Positions 25,023 to 35,043 of a stretch of 64,000 nucleotides of DNA are shown here, piece by piece. The translations under genes and the position numbers were made by a program. The DNA comes from Bittarella massiliensis (ex Durand et al. 2017) (GTDB lineage: Bacteria > Bacillota > Clostridia > Oscillospirales > Ruminococcaceae), in the NCBI RefSeq assembly GCF_017566145.1, contig NZ_JABFCL010000006.1:1-64000 (forward strand), in the 5' to 3' direction. The number at the start of each line of letters is the position of its first letter. Positions within the stretch are counted from its first letter, which is position 1. The notes beneath the pieces were generated by a model that worked only from the letters and a program-made list of their open reading frames with translations, had not been told where the DNA came from and did no database searches.

Positions 25023-25669
25023 TGGACGCATATCGAGTACTGGGGGTATCCCGTGACGCCAGCGATGAGGAGATCAAATCCGCCTACAAAAAGCTGGCTG
25101 CCAAATACCACCCGGACAACTATGTCAACAACCCGCTGGAGGACCTGGCCGCCGAGAAGATGAAGGAGATCAACGCCGCCTACGACGAGATCATCACCGA
25201 CCGGCGCTCCGCCAAGCGCACCGGCAGCAGCGCCGGTTCCAGCGCGGGTTCGGCCGGCTCCCAGCGCCGCTATGGGGCCACCACCCAGTTCGGCGACGTG
25301 CGCAAGCTCATCGAGCAGGGGCGGATCGTCGAGGCCGAGGAAATTCTCGACGGGGTGCCCGGCGACGCCCGCAGCGCCGAGTGGTATTTCCTCAAGGGCT
25401 CTATCTTCTACAACCGCGCCTGGCTGGAAGATGCCCTCAAGTACTTTCAGCAGGCCCAGAGCATGGATCCCGGAAACCCCGAGTACGCCGCCGCCATCCG
25501 CCAGATCCAGAGCCAGCGGGGCGGCGCCATGTACGGCAACCCTTACGGGGGCGGCTACAACACCAACCCCAATGTGGGCGGCTGCTCGGCCTGTGACGTC
25601 TGCAACAGCCTCATCTGCGCCGACTGCTGCTGCGAGTGCATGGGCGGCGACCTGATTCGCTGCTGCTGA
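25022..25669 (+). CDS. J-domain protein with Cys-rich tail
   Basis: A 215-residue protein. The J domain (1-65) has the HPD motif at 30-32 and should stimulate an Hsp70 (DnaK). A G/S-rich linker follows, then a TPR-like segment (about 95-165: [30 protein letters not shown]), then a G/Y/N-rich stretch and a tail with ten Cys in the last 31 residues ([17 protein letters not shown]). It is not a full DnaJ: it lacks the CxxCxGxG repeats and substrate domains. Partnership with the DUF5685 gene upstream is inferred from the overlap. Confidence 0.85.
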   Translation: MDAYRVLGVSRDASDEEIKSAYKKLAAKYHPDNYVNNPLEDLAAEKMKEINAAYDEIITDRRSAKRTGSSAGSSAGSAGSQRRYGATTQFGDVRKLIEQGRIVEAEEILDGVPGDARSAEWYFLKGSIFYNRAWLEDALKYFQQAQSMDPGNPEYAAAIRQIQSQRGGAMYGNPYGGGYNTNPNVGGCSACDVCNSLICADCCCECMGGDLIRCC

Positions 25670-25710
25670 CAATCTCTACAAACGCCTTTTAAGATTGCGG
25701 GGGGACCGTT

Positions 25711-26250
25711 GTGAAATCCAGAAGTTTTCGGGTGGCTCTGGGCGGGGTTCTGGGGGCGTTGAGCATTGTCATGCTCTTCTTCTCCGGCCTCTTCCCCTTT
25801 GCCTCCATCGCCCTGCCCGCCGTGGCGGGGGTGTTGTTCATGCCCATCGTGGTCGAGTCGGGCCGCCGGTGGGCCTTTTTCTGCTACCTGGGGGTGGCGG
25901 TGCTGGCGGTGCTTCTAGTGCCCGACAAGGAGGTGGTCTGCCTCTTTGTCTTCTACCTGGGATACTACCCCATCCTCAAATCCAAAATTGAGGAGTTCTC
26001 CCGCCGCTGGGTCCAATGGGGCTGCAAGCTTCTCCTCTTCAACGGGGCAATCCTTCTCGCCTACTACCTGATGCTCCACGTCTTCGGGCTGGCGGCGGTG
26101 GCCGACGAGTTCTCCACCTACACCGCCGGCTTCCTCGCGGTGCTGCTGGCGGTGGCCAATGTCACCAATGTCGTCTACGACATCGCCCTCACCCGAGTGA
26201 TCTCCATGTACGTCCACTGGTTTCGCCCCAAGTTTCTGCGCCGCTTTTGA
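25711..26250 (+). CDS. polytopic membrane protein, unknown
   Basis: A 179-residue protein with about five hydrophobic helices (starting LGGVLGALSIVMLFFSGLF) and a basic C-terminus (WFRPKFLRRF). It starts at GTG 25711 with a G-rich site (GGGGGGACC) upstream. I do not recognise a named family; the pattern recalls small integral membrane proteins that follow DnaJ-like genes in Clostridia. It is 41 bases downstream of the J-domain gene and probably in the same operon. Confidence 0.7.
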   Translation: MKSRSFRVALGGVLGALSIVMLFFSGLFPFASIALPAVAGVLFMPIVVESGRRWAFFCYLGVAVLAVLLVPDKEVVCLFVFYLGYYPILKSKIEEFSRRWVQWGCKLLLFNGAILLAYYLMLHVFGLAAVADEFSTYTAGFLAVLLAVANVTNVVYDIALTRVISMYVHWFRPKFLRRF

Positions 26251-26292
26251 CATTTGGCCTCTGCCTGCCGCGGGGGCTTTTTTGCGCCCATT

Positions 26293-26320
26293 TTGCAGGA
26301 AGGGGTTTCCCTTCCTGCAA
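26293..26320. terminator. hairpin after the membrane protein
   Basis: Arms TTGCAGGAAGGG (26293-26304) and CCCTTCCTGCAA (26309-26320), 12 pairs, 4-base loop. No T run follows on the plus strand, so its role as terminator is uncertain. The stretch from here to 26460 holds nothing else I recognise. Confidence 0.5.
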
Positions 26321-26460
26321 CTAAAAGGAGAAAACCCGGGAGCTTTCCTCTCCCCCTGAGCCCCCTTTCCCCCACCCCTTGCAGAGGGGGGAAAAGAACG
26401 TACCCTCCATTTCACTTTCTCTTTTTTCGGGGAGAAATCGCTCAAAAAGCAGCACGGATT

Positions 26461-26489
26461 TTGACTTTTTGCATAACATGGGGTATAAT
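26461..26489 (+). promoter_or_regulatory. glmS promoter
   Basis: TTGACT (26461-26466), 17-base spacer, perfect TATAAT (26484-26489). Transcription would begin about 35 bases before the ribozyme cleavage site. Confidence 0.9.
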
Positions 26490-26531
26490 ATCTTTCACTT
26501 GTGTAGAGAAAGGAGGGCAGGGGAAGAGAAA

Positions 26532-26675
26532 GCGCCAGGGCCCACGGGGCCGACGAGGCGGAGGGTGATCGAAAATTCGGCGGATGCCCTCCCGGCTTTG
26601 GCAGAAGAGATTCTGCCCGGTCGTGACCGGCGTCACAAAACCCGCTGGCAACAGCGGGGACAAAGGGCGTTCGGA
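26532..26675 (+). ncRNA. glmS ribozyme (glucosamine-6-phosphate riboswitch)
   Basis: The conserved core is present in order: AAGCGCCAGG with the expected self-cleavage between A26531 and G26532, GACGAGG, GGAGGGTGATCGAAAATTC, GGCGGATGCCCTCCCGG, and ACAAAGG at the 3' side, with variable hairpins (GGTCGTGACC; CCCGCTGGCAACAGCGGG) between. It lies in the leader of glmS. When glucosamine-6-phosphate is plentiful the RNA cuts itself and the message is degraded. The 3' boundary is approximate. Confidence 0.95.
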
Positions 26676-26710
26676 GGACAATTTTTGACATGATTTGAGG
26701 GATACATAGT

Positions 26711-28537
<1,827 letters not shown>

Positions 28538-28557
28538 ATTTTCAAACTGTAAAGCTT

Positions 28558-28596
28558 TTAAGAGAGAGCCCGCCTTGATGCGGGCTCTCTCTTTTT
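28558..28596 (+). terminator. glmS terminator
   Basis: AAGAGAGAGCCCGC (28560-28573) and GCGGGCTCTCTCTT (28580-28593), six-base loop, T run. Confidence 0.95.
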
Positions 28597-28681
28597 CACC
28601 CCAGCCCCAGTTCTTGTGGCCGCGGAGGGAGTGAGCTATGGTGGCTAAAAGGCAAAGCGCGCGCTGTCCAGAACCATCAAC

Positions 28682-28945
28682 ATGACAGCTTACGACGGCC
28701 AGCTGCTGGTGGGGTGTCTGCGCATCCTCACCGACGGCTACTATTTCGGCACCATTACAGAGCTGCTGGTCCTCCCGCAGTACCGGCGGCAGGGCGTCGG
28801 CAGCTGCCTTCTCCAGCTGGCCCGGGAGCGCACCCCCACCCTGTTGTACTTTGGCGCACAGCCGGGGGCGGAGAAGTTCTACGAAAAAAACGGGTGTCAG
28901 CCGAGCCTGCCGTCCTATGCCATTCAAAAAGAGCGGCCCCGATGA
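28682..28945 (+). CDS. short GNAT acetyltransferase, N-terminus possibly frame-shifted
   Basis: The 87-residue frame has ITELLVLPQYRRQGVGSCLL, the acetyl-CoA-binding motif of GNAT enzymes, and FYEKNGCQP near the end. The same frame stays open upstream to a TAA at about 28648 and reads KRALSRTINMTAYDGQLLVG, which looks like normal GNAT sequence continuing before ATG 28682. A strong ribosome site (GGAGGGAG) precedes ATG 28638, but that ATG is in another frame. So either a short protein starts at 28682 without a good site, or a one-base shift near AAAA (28648) broke a slightly longer gene. Confidence 0.6.
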   Translation: MTAYDGQLLVGCLRILTDGYYFGTITELLVLPQYRRQGVGSCLLQLARERTPTLLYFGAQPGAEKFYEKNGCQPSLPSYAIQKERPR

Positions 28946-28964
28946 TCTCTTTTCTCCCAGAGAA

Positions 28965-29008
28965 GGCCGCCGGAGAAAGGAGGGAGGGGCCTGCTTTCTC
29001 CGGCGGCC
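28965..29008. terminator. long hairpin after GNAT gene
   Basis: Perfect 15-base arms (28965-28979 and 28994-29008, GGCCGCCGGAGAAAG and its complement), 14-base loop. No clear T run, so possibly a transcript-end stabiliser. Confidence 0.55.
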
Positions 29009-29107
29009 GAATGCGCTGGGGCTGGACTCTTCCGTCTCCCCCCCATTTCCCACTTTGGGAAGAAGTGCGCAAAATCACCGTCAGATAGTCTCCTCCTTCC
29101 CCGGCGA

Positions 29108-29136
29108 TTGACAGGCTTTTTGTCCAGCCGTATAAT
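29108..29136 (+). promoter_or_regulatory. promoter of the M20 amidohydrolase
   Basis: Perfect TTGACA (29108-29113), 17-base spacer, perfect TATAAT (29131-29136): the best consensus in the window. The 90-base leader shows no known riboswitch. Confidence 0.93.
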
Positions 29137-29228
29137 GGGTGAGGAAATGCTGTAAAGCAGTAAAATCATGATTTTCGCTGTCCCCTCACCCGTGACTGCG
29201 GGGCAGCCGCTATTGGGAGGAAAAACAG

Positions 29229-30395
29229 ATGGACCTGCATCAACTTGTCAAATCGCATGAGTCATACGTGGTGGAGCGCAGACGGGAATTTCACATGCAC
29301 CCTGAGCTGAGCTTGCAAGAGGAGTGGACCTCCGGCCGCATCGCCGAAGAACTGGCAGCCATGGGCATCCCCTGCGAGATCGTGGGCCGACGCAATGTGG
29401 TGGGCGTCATCGAGGGGGGAAAGCCGGGCAAATCCCTGGCCATCCGCGCCGACTTTGACGCCCTGCCTCTGGAAGAGGAGACCGACGTCCCCTACAAGTC
29501 CCAGATTCCCGGCTGCATGCACGCCTGCGGCCACGACGCTCACGCCGCCATGCTGCTGGGCACCGGCAAGGCCCTGCTGGAGATCAAAGACCAGCTGGCG
29601 GGGAAGGTCTACCTCTGTTTTCAGATCGCCGAGGAGGCCGGCCAGGGTGCCGACGAGATCGTTGAGTACCTGCAGGGCAAGGGCGGGGTCGATCAGGCCA
29701 TTGGCATCCACGTGCTGGGCGACCTGAACCCCGGCACCCTTGAACTGGTGCCCGGGGCCCGCCTCTCTGGGGCCGAGATTTTCTACATCGACGTCAAGGG
29801 GGTGGGTGGCCACGGCTCCCGGCCCGACCTGACCGTCGACCCCATCAAGGCCACGGTGGACTGCTACCAGCGGATCATCACCATCCCCGTCAACCACCAC
29901 AGCATGTTTGACACCTGTGTGGTCAGCCCCTGCGCCATCAAGTCGGGGGACCGCTTCAACATCGTCCCCGAGACCGGGCACATCGAAGGCACCATCCGCT
30001 ACTACAAGTACGGCGACGGGCAGAGGGTGCTGGAGAAGATCCGCCAGACCTGTGAGGGGGTCTGTGCCTCCCACGGCTGCACCGTCGAGGTGACCAGCGC
30101 GGTCGCCGCCAAATTCCCCCTCATCAACGACCCCGCCGCCACCGAGGACGGCCGCCAGATTGCCCAGGAAATGGGTCTTGAGCTGGTCGACGGCAGAGAC
30201 CCCTCTGCCGCGTCGGACAACTTTGCCGAATTCCTGGCCACCTTCCCCGGCTTCTACGCCAATCTGGGCTGCCACTCCAACCGACCCGGCACCTCTGGCA
30301 ACCACCACAACCCCACCTTTGACGTGGATGAAACCGCCCTTCCCCTGGGAGTCGAGTTCTTTGTCCGCTACACTGCCTTTTTCCTGGGCGAGTAA
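29229..30395 (+). CDS. M20 family amidohydrolase
   Basis: A 388-residue metal-dependent amidohydrolase of the AbgB/HipO/N-acyl-amino-acid hydrolase group. Motifs: RREFHMHPELS, IRADFDALPL, CMHACGHDAHAAMLLG (metal ligands), QIAEEAGQGA (catalytic Glu) and GGHGSRPDL of the dimer domain. Complete, with GGGAGG upstream of ATG 29229 and a strong terminator after it. The substrate is unknown. Confidence 0.92.
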   Translation: MDLHQLVKSHESYVVERRREFHMHPELSLQEEWTSGRIAEELAAMGIPCEIVGRRNVVGVIEGGKPGKSLAIRADFDALPLEEETDVPYKSQIPGCMHACGHDAHAAMLLGTGKALLEIKDQLAGKVYLCFQIAEEAGQGADEIVEYLQGKGGVDQAIGIHVLGDLNPGTLELVPGARLSGAEIFYIDVKGVGGHGSRPDLTVDPIKATVDCYQRIITIPVNHHSMFDTCVVSPCAIKSGDRFNIVPETGHIEGTIRYYKYGDGQRVLEKIRQTCEGVCASHGCTVEVTSAVAAKFPLINDPAATEDGRQIAQEMGLELVDGRDPSAASDNFAEFLATFPGFYANLGCHSNRPGTSGNHHNPTFDVDETALPLGVEFFVRYTAFFLGE

Positions 30396-30493
30396 GGGAC
30401 CTCTCCAGCCGGAGGGAGGAGCCTTTTGCAGAATCTGTGCAATCATGGATAACTCCCCCCTAGCCACAGCGAGATAACCCGTCTTTCCCCTGC

Positions 30494-30532
30494 AAAAAAA
30501 GCGAGACCGCTTAAAGCGGTCTCGCTTTTTTT
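30494..30532. terminator. bidirectional terminator
   Basis: Seven A, GCGAGACCGCT, short loop, AGCGGTCTCGC, seven T: symmetric, between the M20 gene and the convergent nucleoside hydrolase 4. Confidence 0.96.
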
Positions 30533-30542
30533 GGCTTGATGC

Positions 30543-31493
30543 CTATTGGGCGTAGACTTCCGCCATCTTGTAGAAGAGATCGACAAACTTCTTGCGGTCG
30601 GCGCTCTTGACCACCCGGCAGTTGGGGGTCTTGCCCTCGCGGTTGCGGTAGTCCACCACCGTCCGTCCCATGCAGGGGCCGTGGGTCTCTACCGACACAG
30701 GCAGCCACTCATAGGTAAAGAGGTCCTCGTCCAGCAGGGCGGCAATGGTCACCGCGTCGCAGGGGCCATATTTGCCGGCAAAGGGGGTGCCCGCCATCCT
30801 TTTGCGGCGCTCCCCATCCCGTTTGGCCATAAAGTCAAAAAAACACTCGCTGTACCGATTTCTCATCCCCACAAAGGCGTCGTATTCCTCGTCGGTGAGG
30901 TAGCTCATGTGGCAGGCATCCAGGTCGATCATGGTCATGGGAATTCCCGCCTGAAAGACGATTTCCGCCGCATGGGGATCGGCCCAGATGTTAAACTCGC
31001 CATAGGGGGAGTGGTTGCCCGCTGTCTGGGCGCCCCCCATAATGGTCAGGTGCTTGATCAGGTCCTTGAGTTCAGGGTATTTGAGAAGGGCGATGGCGAT
31101 GTTGGTCAGGGGGCCCACAGCTGCAACCTGCATCTCTCCCCCCGCCTTTTTGCACTCCTCATAGATCACATCCCAGGCGGGCAGCGGGTCCAGTTCCTTG
31201 TCGGTCTCAGGCAGTTCCAGTCCACCCATCCCGTTTTTCCCGTGGGCCATCTCCGCTGTCTCCTGGGGTACGATCAACGGCTTTTCTGCACCGGCGGCTA
31301 CCCGGGTCTCGGACAGCCCCATCATCCCCGCCAAACGGCGGGCATTCTCCTGGGTGTAGCACAGGGGGACATTTCCCGCCACCGCGGTGATGGCGCGAAT
31401 CTCCACCCGGTCGCTGGAGTTCGCCAGCAACATGCAAAAGGCATCGTCCACACCCGGGTCGGTGTCAATGATCAGGGGAATTCTCTTTTCCAA
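30543..31493 (-). CDS. nucleoside hydrolase 4, His-to-Cys variant
   Basis: A 316-residue family member: DTDPGVDDAFC metal site, VGPLTNIAIALL, MGGAQTAGNHSPYGEFNIW. At the place where the other four copies here read HDA or HDP it has GPCDAVTIAAL: the catalytic His is Cys while the metal Asp is kept. The start is uncertain; TTG 31493 is nine bases after AGAGGAG and gives LEKRIPLIIDTDPG. The long open frame further upstream is part of the non-coding stretch 31494-31984. Probably reached by transcription from gene 5 or from that stretch. Confidence 0.88.
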   Translation of the reverse strand: MEKRIPLIIDTDPGVDDAFCMLLANSSDRVEIRAITAVAGNVPLCYTQENARRLAGMMGLSETRVAAGAEKPLIVPQETAEMAHGKNGMGGLELPETDKELDPLPAWDVIYEECKKAGGEMQVAAVGPLTNIAIALLKYPELKDLIKHLTIMGGAQTAGNHSPYGEFNIWADPHAAEIVFQAGIPMTMIDLDACHMSYLTDEEYDAFVGMRNRYSECFFDFMAKRDGERRKRMAGTPFAGKYGPCDAVTIAALLDEDLFTYEWLPVSVETHGPCMGRTVVDYRNREGKTPNCRVVKSADRKKFVDLFYKMAEVYAQ

Positions 31494-31984
31494 ATCAATC
31501 TTACTCCTCTCAAATGGCGGTCTGACCGCCTGGTTTATCGGTCGATATTGGCCCACGGGGAATCGGGGGCAGAGGCGGCCAAAGGGTTCCCTTGGCCGCG
31601 GCGGTAGAATGCTTAAACCGTCCGGCTTTTGCCATCCCCCACTTTTCGCTTTTCCCACAAGCGGTTCTTGCCGGGAAGCCCTTGGTTGTTGTACCCTTGT
31701 AACCCTGCCGCGAGGTGTCTTTCGGGACATTGGACAGCTTTACCCGCCCCACCGGCTGCAAACTTGTGCCTCGGGTCTCCCCCAGGGCCGGACACGGCGT
31801 AGCCGCTGTAAGGAAGCGCACCCACCGCCCATCCAGCGGCAGAGAAAGGGAGGTGGTCACGGAACAGGGAACTAAATTATTGTCAGCCCTCTTTCCCACC
31901 CCTCTGCCTTTGCAGGCCCTGCAGCAACAAACTTTCCGGTTCGACGCAATTATCTCAGCGTCCGTTTCCGGCGTTGTTTTCCAT
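31494..31984 (-). other. non-coding, hairpin-rich stretch between two nucleoside hydrolase genes
   Basis: No supported gene. On the minus strand it holds several strong hairpins: GGCGGTC/GACCGCC (31516-31530) just before the ribosome site of gene 4, and GCGGCCAAAGGG/CCCTTGGCCGC (31575-31599). Two overlapping minus-strand frames stay open by chance of composition, with unnatural R/K/P/T/G-rich translations and no ribosome site. From memory, very similar spurious translations (GMAKAGRFKHSTA) recur in annotated clostridial proteomes, which would fit a repeated structured RNA or mobile element. That memory is unverified. Confidence 0.5.
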
Positions 31985-32926
31985 CTAGGCAACCCGCCCA
32001 TCATAGTGGTGCAGCAACTTTTTGATGAGGTCGACAAAGGCCTCTCTGTCAATATCCAACCCCACGTCGCAGTTGGGCTCTTTGCCGGTGACGCCGCAGA
32101 AATCGGTCACTGTGCAGCCCACCGTGTGTTCGCCGTCCAAATCGACCGAGACGTTGAGGTGCTCTGTCCGGCAGATGCTGGGATCGATGACCCAGGCCAC
32201 GGCCACTGGGTCGTGCAGTGGGGTCTCATTGACGCCGATGGACTTGTAGTAACTTGAGAAAAAGTCCAGCAGGTCGGCCACCATCACTGCCGCCCGGTTG
32301 CCGATGGCCCGGAAGTCGGCGATGTCGCTGTCCCGAATCAGGGCCTTATGGGTGATGTCGATGCCGCACATGGTAACAGGGATGCCGGAGGAAAAGACAA
32401 GGTGGGTTGCTTCCGGGTCCTGCCAGGTGTTGAATTCGGTCGTGGGGGTGCGGTTGCCGCTGATGGCCGCCCCACCCATCAGGGAAATACGGCTGATTTT
32501 TGCTTTGAGTTCCGGGTGGGCCAAAAAGAGGGTGGCGATATTGGTCAGGGGGCCCAGGGGGATCAAGGTGACCGGGCGGTCACACCCCTCGATCAGCCGG
32601 CGCATAAATTCAACTGCGTGGATGGAAACAGGCTTTGAATGGGGCGGCGGCAGCACCGGGCCATCCAGCCCGCTCTCGCCGTGCACATTGGCCGCCACCG
32701 TCAACTCCCTGCGGATGGGGCCCTCAGCCCCCACGGCCACAGGTACCTCCTTGCCGATGTAGTCCAGCACTGTCAAGCAGTTCTTGCTGATCTTCTCCAG
32801 CGTCTGATTGCCGCCCACCAGGGTCACTCCCAGCACCTCCAGCTTTTCACTGGCCAGCGCCATGGTGAGGGCGATGGCGTCGTCGTGGCCGGGATCGCAA
32901 TCGATAATAACGGGAATTTTCTCCAC
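31985..32926 (-). CDS. nucleoside hydrolase 5
   Basis: A 313-residue hydrolase with DCDPGHDDAIA, VHGESGLDGPV, LGPLTNIAT, MGGAAISGNRTPTTEFNTW and PLHDPVAVAW, closest in pattern to gene 3 (21332-22276). Starts at GTG 32926 behind AGGAGG. It lies directly downstream of the ABC transporter operon, past a terminator, so part of its expression probably comes from read-through; no separate promoter is visible in the short gap. Confidence 0.92.
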   Translation of the reverse strand: MEKIPVIIDCDPGHDDAIALTMALASEKLEVLGVTLVGGNQTLEKISKNCLTVLDYIGKEVPVAVGAEGPIRRELTVAANVHGESGLDGPVLPPPHSKPVSIHAVEFMRRLIEGCDRPVTLIPLGPLTNIATLFLAHPELKAKISRISLMGGAAISGNRTPTTEFNTWQDPEATHLVFSSGIPVTMCGIDITHKALIRDSDIADFRAIGNRAAVMVADLLDFFSSYYKSIGVNETPLHDPVAVAWVIDPSICRTEHLNVSVDLDGEHTVGCTVTDFCGVTGKEPNCDVGLDIDREAFVDLIKKLLHHYDGRVA

Positions 32927-32976
32927 AGATGTCTCCTCCTTTGAACAGCCGCGGCCCTTTCGGCCGCCCGTCTTAG

Positions 32977-33013
32977 AAAAAACAAATGGATAGCCAAACA
33001 GCTATCCATTTGC
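32977..33013 (-). terminator. terminator of the nucleoside ABC operon
   Basis: Minus strand: AAATGGATAGC, six-base loop, GCTATCCATTT, then GTTTTTTC. Confidence 0.9.
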
Positions 33014-33031
33014 AAGATATTGGGATTTCGA

Positions 33032-33964
33032 CTATCTGGACATGCGGAGCTTTTTGATTTTTGCTTCGCGGCGGATAGCGTAGACGATCAGGCCGATCAG
33101 GGTGACGAAGTAGGGGATCATCAGAACCAGCTGATAGGGAATCTTCAGCGACTGCAGGATGGTGGCGATAGCTTCAGCCGCGCCGAACAGCATGGCGGCC
33201 AGCATGGTGCCAACAGGGTGCGAGTTGCCGAGGTTCATAGCAGCCAGGGCGATGAAGCCACGGCCAGAGGTCATTTCACGCTGGAACCAGGTCACATAGT
33301 CCATGGAGAGGTAGGCGCCGCCCAGAGAAGCGAAGAAGCCGCAGATGATCAGAGACATGGCTTTGATTCTCTTGACGTTGACGCCGACAGACTCAGCGGC
33401 ATCGGGGTTCTCGCCAACTGCGCGAATCCGCAGACCGATGGCGGTCTTGAACAGCAGGAAGGCGGCGATGAACACGCAGATGAAGGCGAAGTAGGTCAGG
33501 ATGCTGTGCCCGGAGAGGATCTCGCCCAGAACAGGGATATCCTTGATCAGGGGGATGTCAATGCTGGGCATTTTGTAGCTGGTCAGCCGCGTTGATGTGC
33601 CCTTCTCACCCGTTATCATAAACAGTACGAATATGGTAAGACCGGAGACAAAGGTGTTCAAAGCGGTGCCGGCAAGCACCATGTTGGATTTCATGTAGAT
33701 GCCGTCCCAAGCGAGGATGGCAGCGATCAAAACGCCTACCAGAATGGCGGCCAGAACGCCGGTCCAAAGGCTTCCACCGTAGTGGCACCCAAGAACGCCG
33801 CCCAAAGCTGCGGCCAGCATGGTACCTTCCAAGTTCAGGTTCAGAACGCCTGCTCTTGCAGTAAAGATAGCGCCCAGAGAAGCCAGCAGGATGGGGGTTG
33901 TAAAACGCAGAGCAGCTTTCAGGGTAGCCCAACTAAACAGAGTCGAAAAAATCTGTTCTAACAT
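33032..33964 (-). CDS. nucleoside ABC transporter permease 2
   Basis: A 310-residue inner-membrane permease of the branched-chain/ribose (BPD_transp_2) type with about eight helices. LGAIFTARAGVLNLNLEGTML and GENPDAAESVGVNVKR (the EAA-like coupling loop) are typical of the YufQ/NupQ group. ATG 33964 overlaps the permease 1 stop as TAATG. With permease 1, the double ATPase and a BMP lipoprotein it should import nucleosides. Confidence 0.9.
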   Translation of the reverse strand: MLEQIFSTLFSWATLKAALRFTTPILLASLGAIFTARAGVLNLNLEGTMLAAALGGVLGCHYGGSLWTGVLAAILVGVLIAAILAWDGIYMKSNMVLAGTALNTFVSGLTIFVLFMITGEKGTSTRLTSYKMPSIDIPLIKDIPVLGEILSGHSILTYFAFICVFIAAFLLFKTAIGLRIRAVGENPDAAESVGVNVKRIKAMSLIICGFFASLGGAYLSMDYVTWFQREMTSGRGFIALAAMNLGNSHPVGTMLAAMLFGAAEAIATILQSLKIPYQLVLMIPYFVTLIGLIVYAIRREAKIKKLRMSR

Positions 33965-35043
33965 TACTTCGCAACCTCCTTCACAGCAATCTGTTTCTGA
34001 GCATTCTTAACGATGAGTTTATGTTTCCACTTGGCCAGGAACATGTCGGCAGCAACCAGCATGATGACAACGCCCTGGATGATAAACACGAACTCGATGG
34101 GCATATCGGTAACACGGGACATGACGTCAGCACCGGTACGAATGTAGGCCAGGAACAGAGCGGACAGGGGAACCATTGCAGGGTTGTAGCGAGCCAGAAT
34201 ACCGACCATCAGAGCGTCGTTGCCGTAGGTCGGGGGAGCCTCCCAGGTAAACCGGGTGAACAGACCCATCATCTCGACAGAACCGCCGATACCGGAGATG
34301 ATACCGCCGATGATCTGGGAGTACATCATAACGGAAGCAACTGCGATACCGGAGTACTTGGCGAAATCCTGGTTCTGGCCGACTGCGCGGATGGCATAGC
34401 CCCATTTGGTCTTGTAAAGGAGCAGGTAAGCAAAGACCACGACCAGGGCGCAGATGATGATACCGGTGTGAATGCGGGTGCCCTTGATCAAAACGGTCAG
34501 CTTGGCAGATTTGAGGAACTCGTAAGAGGCGTTGAAGCCCGCGTCTTTGTCTTTAAAGACGTAAATCAAGAAGTAGGCCACAAAGTTGTTGACAATGTAG
34601 TTGAGCATCAGGGAGGAAACGACCTCAGAGGCCTTCCATTTCACCTTCATGAAGGCGGGGATAGCGGCGATGGCGCCGCCGATGATAGCGCCCATGAAGA
34701 TGACCAGCAGGCTGTGCAGGCCCTTCGGCAGCTTCACGTAGATGGCAAACCAGGAGCTCAAGCAGGCCGCCAGGAAGAAGGAGGACTGGGTGATCATGGA
34801 GAACTGGTTGGCCGAGTACATGATGGCAACACCGACGCCGCAGAAGGTCAGAGGGATTGCCAACTCAATGACGTTTGCCATCCGGCGGACGGACTGCAGA
34901 GGCCCGATCAGGAAAACCTTAAAGGTCTCAAACGGGTCTTTACTGACCATCAGGATGAGAATAAACGCAATTACAAAAGAGATGAGAACACAGAGAACGG
35001 TTTTGAAAAAGTCAAAGCGTTTTTCAATTTGTTTACTAGTCAT
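33964..35043 (-). CDS. nucleoside ABC transporter permease 1
   Basis: A 359-residue permease with about ten hydrophobic helices, of the YufP/NupP type: CGVGVAIMYSANQFSMI (degenerate version of the NIGAEGQ stretch), KWKASEVVSSLMLNYIVN and the cytoplasmic coupling loop VGQNQDFAKYSGI. It overlaps the ATPase gene by eight bases. Codon choice in this operon looks less G+C-biased than in most of the window. Confidence 0.9.
   Translation of the reverse strand: MTSKQIEKRFDFFKTVLCVLISFVIAFILILMVSKDPFETFKVFLIGPLQSVRRMANVIELAIPLTFCGVGVAIMYSANQFSMITQSSFFLAACLSSWFAIYVKLPKGLHSLLVIFMGAIIGGAIAAIPAFMKVKWKASEVVSSLMLNYIVNNFVAYFLIYVFKDKDAGFNASYEFLKSAKLTVLIKGTRIHTGIIICALVVVFAYLLLYKTKWGYAIRAVGQNQDFAKYSGIAVASVMMYSQIIGGIISGIGGSVEMMGLFTRFTWEAPPTYGNDALMVGILARYNPAMVPLSALFLAYIRTGADVMSRVTDMPIEFVFIIQGVVIMLVAADMFLAKWKHKLIVKNAQKQIAVKEVAK

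Noticed and set aside
31715..32257. A plus-strand frame running through the non-coding stretch into nucleoside hydrolase 5
   Set aside because: It is antisense to the end of a certain gene and has no ribosome site or natural composition.
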